From: a virus
DNA length: 28,781 bases
Reading direction: 5' to 3' (one strand)
Virus record (IMG/VR): IMGVR_UViG_3300025417_000067
Span: 1-28,781 of that record
The translations under genes were made by a program, and so were the position numbers. The notes beneath the pieces were generated by a model. That model was not told the DNA's origin and searched no databases. It saw only the letters and a list, made by a program, of their open reading frames with translations. The stretch's first letter is position 1; every line of letters begins with the position of its first letter. This document shows, one piece after another, positions 23,102 through 28,781 of this stretch.

Positions 23102-23389
23102 TCAACGAGCGGTGATACGAACGGTGGTGCTTTTGCTAACCTTAGTATTAGCGCGGATGAACTGAGGCGACACGTGAGCGCGCACAGCTTCCATGTCTAA
23201 AGTTTCGCGGGTAGTTTCGCTGATAGTGCAGCGGAATGTTTTGCCCTCAGCAGCCCCCTTGCCAATATCGGTAATGAGCGAATTCTTAAGGTCTTTTTCG
23301 TACAACTCAAGATCAGCGATCTTAGCCTTGAGCTTGCCAAGGGCGTCGATTTTTTCTTCAGTTGTAAGGGCAGAGATATCGTATGACAT
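23102..23389 (-). CDS. Small helical phage protein, unknown function
   Basis: The 95-aa product has an N-terminal coiled-coil-like half (K-L-K-A-K-I-A-D-L-E-L-Y-E-K) and a beta half with T-F-R-C-T-I-S-E-T-T-R-E-T-L-D and F-I-R-A-N-T-K-V. The layout (helix, then S-E-x-T-R-E-T-L-D) recurs in small phage proteins next to replication genes, but I know no function. ATG at 23389 with GGAACGC upstream; seven bases separate it from the DenV-like gene, so it probably shares the transcript. Confidence 0.68.
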   Translation of the reverse strand: MSYDISALTTEEKIDALGKLKAKIADLELYEKDLKNSLITDIGKGAAEGKTFRCTISETTRETLDMEAVRAHVSPQFIRANTKVSKSTTVRITAR

Positions 23390-23514
23390 ATGCGTTCCAG
23401 TAGTTAGTTAGTTAAGAAGTTAAACAGCGCTTTTTCAAGTACTGAAGTTATTTTAATGGCTTTTTACCATGGAGTTAATTGTATTTTTAATAAATTTTTC
23501 CCAGCGTGATAGTC
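23390..23514. other. 125-nt AT-rich gap in the early operon
   Basis: No ORF fits. It holds runs such as ATTTTTAATAAATTTTT and a weak ATGG/CCAT inverted pair around a T5 run. On the minus strand, TAAAAT upstream of the 95-aa gene could be a -10 box. It is the longest non-coding stretch inside the early operon, so a promoter or replication element is possible; no iterons are seen. Confidence 0.3.
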
Positions 23515-25878
23515 TTAGTTAATCGGCAAGAACGACATACGTAGCGCGGGATTTGTGGATAGCAGCTCTAGACGGTAATTACCATCATTGTGCTCCAACT
23601 CTGCTCCACGCAAGGACCCTAGAGCGCGACCTAAGACAACGACCGTGGCCGAGTGGCCATTACCTAGCGCCTTAATCGTGTCCTGCAATTCAACGTTCAA
23701 CCCTACGCGGTCAGCTGTTTCCTTAGAAGTGAATGGGCGGTTAGGACCGAACGTTTTGATAAGCCAATTCAAGAATTCGCTACGCTGCGCGGCATGTTCG
23801 TCCAGCGTGCCGTACTGCTTACGCAAAATTGGATCCATTGGATCTAACAACCCAAGGGCTAGCACCGTGGCGCGAATCATCTGATCCCATTCATAGAAGC
23901 GGGAAGGTTCGAACTTGATAGCCGATCTAGCCTCAGGCGTCAGCTTCATACCGAATTCAAGTAGCTTCAGCGCGGACAAGATAAGAGCGCGTCGATGTTC
24001 GCGAACGTAGTTGAGCAGCTGAGGGTGCCGGAAGTTGGTAGTGTGTCGTTTGTTAAAGACAAGAGTCAGCGACCGTGTTGTAATTTCTTCGTTGGGCGAT
24101 ATGTTAATACCATTCAGCGTTATCAGCGCTTTCGGGGTCAACCTTACCAGCTCATTTCCACCCAAACGACGTACGCTGAAAGCGCCGGTAGTGACGATTT
24201 CGTTCAGGGCGCTAGACTTGAATCGCCCGTTCTGGTTGTCAAATACCATAACGTCAGGGTCATTCATAAAGTACGTAGCGAGCTGCTTGGCTTGTTCCTC
24301 ATCTTGACGCGCTAGGGCGTGCGTGTTGGCGTCATTAGTCAAAATGATTTGAGGTATCTGGCACCAAACGGTCTTACCATCAGCCGGATAGGGCGATGTG
24401 ACGATAAACATCGGGGACAACGGCAGTATCTTTCGGGCTACAGCGGTGAGCAGCGAGGTAATTGATATTGAACGACCCCATTCAGGGTTCGTGAACGGAA
24501 AGTCAGAATACACATCCAAGATGTTATTCAGTGCGGCTTCTACCGTTATGTTCTTCAAGTCATTCGCGGTAATGTTCAACGAGTCCGTGAGGTAGAACCC
24601 TGACTCTGTATGGAAGCCAGGCTTGCTAAGTAGTTTGCCCCCTTCGGTTATGATCGGGTATCTTAGCACCGCTTCCAGGTTAGGCAGCAACGTATTGATA
24701 CTAGGATCTTTAAGACGGCGAACAATGGACAAGTCAGTACGGGCAATGACCTCAACCTTCTCTTTGCGGTCGTACTGAATGAACTGCACGTAACCTTCCA
24801 AGTGGTGCGCGAAAGCGTCATCATTCGGCGTGACAGGGGCAGCGGTGACGCCTTGCTTGCTTGTCCGGGACTCCACGATAACGGCTACGCCATTGAAGTT
24901 GAACAGCTTCTTTTCCTCATCAGGCACTGCAGCTAGAATCTTGACAACCTCCTCAACGACCTCACGCGGTTGAAGCTTGGAAATATTGACCTTGGGCTTA
25001 GTGTCGTCTGCAGCGCGAGCGTGCTCTAAGTTCTTGCTAGGCAGCCAAGTGCGAATACGATCAGTTTCCCAGCCAAAGGCGTCCAACGAAGCGAAGCCTG
25101 ATATGGTCTTACCATCGGCTAGCTTCTTGTACGTGTCATCAATCGCGCCGTCACGGTCACCGTCTTCCTCATCACCCGTCAAATATGATATCGCGGTCAT
25201 GGCTTTGCGCGCCATTTCAATAGGCACTCCCGCCTTCGCGAAACCCCCCGCTACCCTTAGCAACGCATCATGCCGTATGCCTGGGGCTATGTTGTACTTG
25301 ACCCAGATGACCGTCATAATGACGCCGAGCGCCATCTTCAAATCTTTTTCAGTTACCAGCGCGGGCTCATCGCTACAGTCAACCCATGTGACGCTGGATT
25401 CGTGCTTAGACGGTGGAAACGCTGTTTGCGCGTCATCACCGCGGTACTCAATGCATTTGACAATCTTGCCGCCTGTTTCCTTCTTTGACAGACGCCACTC
25501 AGCCGATGTCTTAGTCGCGCCTTCAACGTAGTAAATGTGATGTGACGCAATGATGTCGTCGCTTTCACCAGGATATAACCGACCGAAGCGCCAACTAGTA
25601 GGCGGCAGGAACCAGTGGGCGATCTTGCGAGCCAGCGGGTGATCTAAGTCAACGTCAATCAGGTTCTTGGACACAGCGCCCAACTGAACGCCGATGTTAG
25701 CCAAGCCCTTAAAGTCCTCCGCTTTGAACTCACGATCAGTCCAGTTCGTGACGGTTAAACTTTTCTTTTTAGCATCCAATGGCAGACATTTCCAGCCCTT
25801 TGCGGTGTAGGCAGAGAAGGCTTTCTGAATCGCGTCGGCGTGCGCTCTTGCTTCATCAAATGAGGCGGTAGTTGTCAT
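23515..25878 (-). CDS. Prim-pol/helicase: AEP primase-polymerase with C-terminal P-loop helicase-like domain
   Basis: The 787-aa protein starts with an archaeo-eukaryotic primase fold: G-V-Q-L-G-A-V-S then I-D-V-D-L-D-H (metal-binding Asp75/Asp77) and S-H-H-I-Y-Y (His113/114). Its second half has S-P-Y-P-A-D-G-K-T (495-503) as Walker A, V-M-V-F-D-N with Asp547 as Walker B, and F-S-V-R-R-L-G-G-N-E as a likely arginine-finger or sensor region, as in D5/VirE-type primase-helicases. It would unwind the fork and lay down primers for the family A polymerase. The first glycine of the P-loop is Ser. ATG at 25878 follows the helicase stop directly (TAA-ATG), so translation is probably coupled. Confidence 0.8.
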   Translation of the reverse strand: MTTTASFDEARAHADAIQKAFSAYTAKGWKCLPLDAKKKSLTVTNWTDREFKAEDFKGLANIGVQLGAVSKNLIDVDLDHPLARKIAHWFLPPTSWRFGRLYPGESDDIIASHHIYYVEGATKTSAEWRLSKKETGGKIVKCIEYRGDDAQTAFPPSKHESSVTWVDCSDEPALVTEKDLKMALGVIMTVIWVKYNIAPGIRHDALLRVAGGFAKAGVPIEMARKAMTAISYLTGDEEDGDRDGAIDDTYKKLADGKTISGFASLDAFGWETDRIRTWLPSKNLEHARAADDTKPKVNISKLQPREVVEEVVKILAAVPDEEKKLFNFNGVAVIVESRTSKQGVTAAPVTPNDDAFAHHLEGYVQFIQYDRKEKVEVIARTDLSIVRRLKDPSINTLLPNLEAVLRYPIITEGGKLLSKPGFHTESGFYLTDSLNITANDLKNITVEAALNNILDVYSDFPFTNPEWGRSISITSLLTAVARKILPLSPMFIVTSPYPADGKTVWCQIPQIILTNDANTHALARQDEEQAKQLATYFMNDPDVMVFDNQNGRFKSSALNEIVTTGAFSVRRLGGNELVRLTPKALITLNGINISPNEEITTRSLTLVFNKRHTTNFRHPQLLNYVREHRRALILSALKLLEFGMKLTPEARSAIKFEPSRFYEWDQMIRATVLALGLLDPMDPILRKQYGTLDEHAAQRSEFLNWLIKTFGPNRPFTSKETADRVGLNVELQDTIKALGNGHSATVVVLGRALGSLRGAELEHNDGNYRLELLSTNPALRMSFLPIN

Positions 25879-27405
25879 TTAGAATTTTTCTGAAAGGATA
25901 TCGTAGTATGAACCCCGACGACGAACGCGTATAGAACGGGGTACAGGTAACGAGTAAGTTAAGTTGCGTGCTTCGTGCGCAGAGCGAGGCGGGGTAGCGC
26001 GGTAACCCCTAATCCGGAACCAATCTTCAGCCTTCTTGCGGGCGTATCCATCGTGCTCAACTAGGATAAAATCAATGATGTCAACAGGTGTGTTAGCGGG
26101 CGTGACGCAGGTGTACAGCGCCATGAGCATGTTTTTGTCAGACTTTGAACTACGCTTAGTAATGTACTTCGACTTCAAGACCTGCACGTCCATACCCCAT
26201 ACTGACGTTGAGCCGGCCATCGGGTCAACATCGGACACTGCGGTGGCGGTTTTAATTGTGCGAGCAGTAATTATAGGCTGTTTCTTGACCGGCTTGGCAG
26301 CTTGAATTACGCCGTCAGCGCGTTCTTCAAAGATTTCAGCCTTCGCTGCTATGCCGCCGTGCCTTGCCAAGTTGCCGGCCACGTCAAGCACTAAGCAGTC
26401 CGTCTTGCCTTCCGACACGCGGGCACCGCGTCCCAGTTTCTGCCGGTGCAACCCGATCGATTGCGTGGGGGCGGCGTCCACAATGCATTCCAAGTCGGGG
26501 CGGTCAAACCCCGTGGTCAGCACCTTGCAGTTGGCCATCAGCTTAAAATCACCCCGCTTCCAACGTTCAAGTCTAGTAGCCCGATCGTTATCCCCGCCGT
26601 GCACATAGTCAGCGCTGATGCCTAGCGCGTTGGCGGTCTTGGCAAACAGCTGAGCAGTTCGAACCGTGGGTGAGAAAAGAAGTATCGACTTACGGTCAGA
26701 TGCCAACCTTTTAACGGTCTTTATCACCTCCATGACCCACGCGTCAGTCATACGCTCATCAACTTCAGCCGTATCATAATCGCCGTTCGTGCGGTGAACG
26801 CCTTTCAAATCCAGCTGTACTTGCGCGTTCAACCCTTTCAGCGGGGAAAGGTAGCCCTGATCGACTAAATCTTGCACGGGGATATCAACGGCAAGGTCAT
26901 TGAACCAAGGGTCATCTCCGCTGTAAATCAACCCCCCGCTGAGCCGATAGGGAGTGGCCGATAGGCCGATGCGGCGTGCGTTAGGAAACCGAGTGAGCAA
27001 CGTGTTGTACATCTTACCATCGCTTTCCTTCGGACTGACCCAGTGCGCCTCATCAATAATGATGGCATTCGGCTCAGGCAGCTTCTGCAAGTTGCGGTAA
27101 ATGGACTGGATTGACGCGTACGTGGTGGCCTCACCAATGTCATGAGCGTTCAGTCCAGCGCAGTATATACCTAGTCCCTCAGCGCCGTAAAAGCGCTCAA
27201 GCGCGGAGGCATTCTGCTGAACCAGCTCACGATTGTGCGTCACCATTAGCGTATAACCCCCACGTTCACGAAAGCGATTGACCAGCGCGGCAATAATCGC
27301 GCTCTTACCAGAGCCGGTAGGCGCGGAGATGACCGGATGATTACCCGCTTGCAGACTTTTAAGCGTCAGCGCGAGGGCGTCTAGCTGATAGGGGCGAAGC
27401 TGCAT
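25879..27405 (-). CDS. DEAH-box SF2 helicase
   Basis: The 508-aa protein has all superfamily 2 landmarks: R-P-Y-Q-L-D-A (Q-like motif), S-A-P-T-G-S-G-K-S (27-35), D-E-A-H (118-121), S-A-T-P-Y-R (149-154), T-T-G-F-D-R-P (297-303) and Q-K-L-G-R-G-A-R (322-329). The SSL2/RAD25-like group it resembles is common in phage replication modules. A C-terminal 170 residues of basic, poorly conserved sequence may bind DNA or partners. ATG at 27405 overlaps the previous stop (TAATG). A role in origin opening, recombination or transcription-coupled unwinding cannot be separated from sequence. Confidence 0.9.
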   Translation of the reverse strand: MQLRPYQLDALALTLKSLQAGNHPVISAPTGSGKSAIIAALVNRFRERGGYTLMVTHNRELVQQNASALERFYGAEGLGIYCAGLNAHDIGEATTYASIQSIYRNLQKLPEPNAIIIDEAHWVSPKESDGKMYNTLLTRFPNARRIGLSATPYRLSGGLIYSGDDPWFNDLAVDIPVQDLVDQGYLSPLKGLNAQVQLDLKGVHRTNGDYDTAEVDERMTDAWVMEVIKTVKRLASDRKSILLFSPTVRTAQLFAKTANALGISADYVHGGDNDRATRLERWKRGDFKLMANCKVLTTGFDRPDLECIVDAAPTQSIGLHRQKLGRGARVSEGKTDCLVLDVAGNLARHGGIAAKAEIFEERADGVIQAAKPVKKQPIITARTIKTATAVSDVDPMAGSTSVWGMDVQVLKSKYITKRSSKSDKNMLMALYTCVTPANTPVDIIDFILVEHDGYARKKAEDWFRIRGYRATPPRSAHEARNLTYSLPVPRSIRVRRRGSYYDILSEKF

Positions 27406-27584
27406 TACTTATAGAAGAATAAAGCGAGGGTGGCTAAGATAGCGGCAACGGTCAACGCGAAGAAGGCTTTGTCGCGGGGGGTGTAAACCCTGAAACCGTC
27501 ATAGGGGCGGTGATAGGGGTCGCCCCAACTATAAAAAGTAGACTCGTCAAGTGTTCTTGGTGTCTTGAAGTACGATGGTTTCAT
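27405..27584 (-). CDS. Small C-terminally anchored membrane protein, unknown function
   Basis: The ATG at 27584 (M-K-P-S-Y-F-K-T-P-R) has AAGGA eight bases upstream; a TTG 18 nt earlier is less likely. The 59-aa product is polar and aromatic for 40 residues, then has a single hydrophobic segment A-F-F-A-L-T-V-A-A-I-L-A-T-L-A-L-F-F ending Y-K, as in tail-anchored proteins. It overlaps the previous gene by 38 nt and the helicase by one base. Membrane association is predicted; function unknown. Confidence 0.6.
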   Translation of the reverse strand: MKPSYFKTPRTLDESTFYSWGDPYHRPYDGFRVYTPRDKAFFALTVAAILATLALFFYK

Positions 27585-27771
27585 GTCGGTGTTCCTTGTC
27601 AAAATACGTTAGTGAGTTATGCCTTATGACGGCAGTGCGCCCGTCAGCGTGCTTGAACCACAAGCCAAAGCGAGGGTCGGTTTCGTCACGGCACATGAAA
27701 GCGTGGCTGTTCTTGAAGCCCTCCTTCAGTATGTCCTGCTTTAGCCAACGCCATGGCCCATGTCTTGTCAT
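27547..27771 (-). CDS. Small basic phage protein, unknown function
   Basis: The 74-aa product (M-T-R-H-G-P-W-R-W-L-K) has a W-F-K-H-A-D-G-R-T core and is positively charged, with no recognised domain. Its ATG at 27771 follows the repeated AAGGAGAAGAACAC leader and shares ATGA with the preceding 38-aa gene. It ends T-K-N-T, close to the K-N-T tails of its upstream neighbours. It belongs to the early small-gene cassette. Confidence 0.65.
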   Translation of the reverse strand: MTRHGPWRWLKQDILKEGFKNSHAFMCRDETDPRFGLWFKHADGRTAVIRHNSLTYFDKEHRHETIVLQDTKNT

Positions 27772-27884
27772 GTGTTCTTCTCCTTGAGTTTGTCAAAAAT
27801 GTAATCAACGATGCGGACGCAGGCTACGGCAAAAACCCCCACGCCAATACCGATCAGCAGGGATTCAAAATCAGTCCTCGTCAT
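27768..27884 (-). CDS. 38-aa single-span membrane protein
   Basis: From the ATG at 27884 the product has D-F-E-S-L-L, a hydrophobic span I-G-I-G-V-G-V-F-A-V-A-C-V-R-I-V and a basic tail F-D-K-L-K-E-K-N-T. The tail codons are the ribosome-binding leader of the next gene, read in frame. GAAAG lies eight bases before the start; an in-frame ATG 15 nt upstream has no such site. The gene overlaps the 53-aa gene by 14 nt. The size, span and cassette position suggest an early host-membrane effector, without proof. Confidence 0.5.
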   Translation of the reverse strand: MTRTDFESLLIGIGVGVFAVACVRIVDYIFDKLKEKNT

Positions 27885-28032
27885 CTTCAAGACTTTCATT
27901 GATAAGTTGTTGTTTGACCAGTTCAAGACAGCCAATAGCGGTCGACATGTACAAAGACTCGTCGTATTTGTGGATTAGCTCCAACATTTCATCGACCAAG
28001 CCACCAGCAACTTTTCCTTGGTTAATAATCAT
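27871..28032 (-). CDS. Small acidic protein, unknown function
   Basis: The start at 28032 (M-I-I-N-Q-G-K-V-A) is set by the repeated AGGAGAAGAACAC leader; a longer frame from 28089 would begin inside the previous gene. The 53-aa product is helical and acidic, ending E-S-L-E-D-D-E-D. No family is recognised. It overlaps the previous gene's stop by ATGA. Confidence 0.62.
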   Translation of the reverse strand: MIINQGKVAGGLVDEMLELIHKYDESLYMSTAIGCLELVKQQLINESLEDDED

Positions 28033-28223
28033 GTGTTCTTCTCCTCTTTGGAAAACGTGTCGATGCAGGGGCAGCCGCGCTCCATGCAAGCGGGATCAAG
28101 ATCAGGGATGTGCTTGTTGATAGCCTCGGCAATCTTTTGGCGCAGCAAGCTTGGGCTTGCGTGAAACAACACCGCAATATCCATCAGCTCCTCAACGAGT
28201 GGTTTGGATTGTTCGTATCTCAT
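28029..28223 (-). CDS. Small Cys-containing protein, unknown function
   Basis: The 64-aa product starts M-R-Y-E-Q-S-K-P-L at 28223 behind the repeated AAGGAGAAGAACAC leader. It is mostly helical, with A-C-M-E-R-G-C-P-C near the end, a C-x4-C-x-C group that could bind metal, and the tail F-S-K-E-E-K-N-T encoded by the next gene's leader. It shares ATGA with both neighbours. Function unknown. Confidence 0.65.
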   Translation of the reverse strand: MRYEQSKPLVEELMDIAVLFHASPSLLRQKIAEAINKHIPDLDPACMERGCPCIDTFSKEEKNT

Positions 28224-28417
28224 GTGTTCTTCTCCTTGTCGTATGGCCCTACCCCTAACTCTTTGGCGATTTTGTGTTGCAACTCCGTGATTCGGTGAGT
28301 GTTGCCAGCCACTTGTGCATTTAGCAAACGAACATAACCAAGCGTGTTTTCATTGTGGTCTACAAGCAAACGCAGCTCTTCTTGCAACCGTTTTAGATAC
28401 GTTGTTGGTTTATCCAT
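28220..28417 (-). CDS. Small coiled-coil protein, unknown function
   Basis: The start at 28417 (M-D-K-P-T-T-Y-L-K-R) follows a slightly shortened leader (AAGGAGAAGAACA-ATG); the longer frame from 28483 is inside the previous gene. The 65-aa product has heptad-like L-K-R-L-Q-E-E-L-R-L-L-V and H-R-I-T-E-L-Q-H-K-I, so it is probably a two-helix coiled coil, and ends Y-D-K-E-K-N-T. Unknown function. Confidence 0.65.
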   Translation of the reverse strand: MDKPTTYLKRLQEELRLLVDHNENTLGYVRLLNAQVAGNTHRITELQHKIAKELGVGPYDKEKNT

Positions 28418-28670
28418 TGTTCTTCTCCTTGAGTTTGTCGGCAATGGCTCGATAGACTTCATAGTTGGTTGCAACGGCATCAAAGGTTTTTCGTCGAATT
28501 TCTATGATTTCGTCATCCGTCAGCCCAACCCATTCACGCTTCTTTAGGCGCTCCCTTGCGGCGATTGCCCTAATAAACATTGACATGGGGTGCGTAACGG
28601 GGTACGCAGGTTCAAGACCAGCCTCTTCTCTAAACCACGCTAGGTTTTTAACCAATTCCTCGTCTGTCAT
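28410..28670 (-). CDS. Small helical protein, unknown function
   Basis: The 86-aa product begins M-T-D-E-E-L-V-K-N-L at 28670 after the repeated leader and has W-F-R-E-E-A-G-L-E-P-A-Y-P, then helices with L-T-D-D-E-I-I-E-I-R-R and a final A-D-K-L-K-E-K-N-N-G. The D-K-L-K-E-K part matches the 38-aa protein's tail because both are encoded by the shared leader. It overlaps the next gene by eight bases. No family recognised. Confidence 0.65.
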   Translation of the reverse strand: MTDEELVKNLAWFREEAGLEPAYPVTHPMSMFIRAIAARERLKKREWVGLTDDEIIEIRRKTFDAVATNYEVYRAIADKLKEKNNG

Positions 28671-28781
28671 GTGTTCTTCTCCTTGAGTTTGGCTTCAATG
28701 GCTTCTTTGAGTTCGTGAATTAACCAATAAATTCCTTCTGCATCTCCGCCCATTTCAACCCAAAGATTAGCCACGGCATCA
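28667..28781 (-). CDS. Partial small protein (C terminus only, start outside window)
   Basis: An open frame enters from the right edge and ends at 28667, giving D-A-V-A-N-L-W-V-E-M-G-G-D, then I-Y-W-L-I-H-E-L-K-E-A-I and the tail A-K-L-K-E-K-N-T. The tail is again the next gene's leader read in frame, and the stop shares ATGA with that gene. It shows that the small-gene cassette continues beyond the window. Confidence 0.7.
   Translation of the reverse strand, partial: DAVANLWVEMGGDAEGIYWLIHELKEAIEAKLKEKNT

Larger units (their letters stand above)
27769..28684 (-). repeat. Five copies of a ribosome-binding leader, AAGGAGAAGAACAC-ATG
   Basis: Minus-strand copies end in the start codons at 27771, 28032, 28223, 28417 (lacking the CA dinucleotide) and 28670. 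Three (27771, 28417, 28670) extend upstream with CAAACTC. Each places AAGGAG or AGGAG eight to ten bases before ATG. Four copies are also translated as the C terminus K-E-K-N-T or a variant of the gene before. Confidence 0.9.

Noticed and set aside
24977-25531. 184-aa plus-strand ORF inside the prim-pol gene
   Set aside because: Antisense to conserved primase coding sequence, with Ser/Pro-rich shadow composition and no neighbouring plus-strand genes.

Overview
The window is part of a tailed-phage genome, probably a short-tailed (podovirus-like) lytic phage of a Gram-negative aquatic bacterium. The evidence is gene order and family content: a GH19 endolysin, a connector/adaptor protein, a P22 gp10-like tail stabilisation protein, three large low-complexity virion proteins and a virion transglycosylase on the plus strand, facing a long replication operon on the minus strand. 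No rRNA, tRNA, transposase, integrase or CRISPR array is visible. Terminase, portal and major capsid genes are not present and must lie outside. Host identity cannot be read from the sequence.

Plus strand, 1-12.2 kb (late/virion genes): end of an endolysin; adaptor; tail-fibre-like protein; beta-rich tail stabilisation protein; a 77-aa protein; an Ala-rich virion protein with a conserved C-terminal domain; a Gln-rich protein with 12 exact 18-residue repeats; a Pro/Ala-rich protein; and a lytic transglycosylase with a hydrophobic tail. Most are spaced 0-20 nt apart or overlap by 1-4 nt. The plus and minus operons converge at about 12.2-12.3 kb.

Minus strand, 28.8-12.3 kb (early/replication genes, transcribed right to left): a cassette of tiny genes sharing one repeated ribosome-binding leader; a DEAH helicase; a prim-pol/helicase; then a block that looks like a thymine hypermodification pathway: a T4 endonuclease V-like protein, an amino-acid:DNA-transferase-like (aGPT-PPlase clade 2) protein, two paralogous P-loop kinases, a 5-hmdU-DNA-kinase helical-domain protein and a thymidylate-synthase homologue. 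This block is followed by family A DNA polymerase (Leu at the position of E. coli Phe762), a small conserved protein, a Sak4-like ATPase, a DUF669 ssDNA-binding-like protein, a zinc ribbon, a Cas4/AddB-like Fe-S nuclease, a RuvC-like resolvase, an unknown protein, an HD dNMP phosphohydrolase and a DUF1599/Nmad1-like protein.

Working model (inference): the phage makes 5-hydroxymethyl-dUMP, polymerises it into DNA, phosphorylates the base in the polymer and attaches an amino acid, giving modified DNA that could resist host nucleases. The HD protein may trim competing nucleotides. No PLP enzyme or radical-SAM maturase is in the window. A recurring TATAATTTAA-like element before four genes, two of them with inverted repeats, suggests host-type promoters with possible operator sites.
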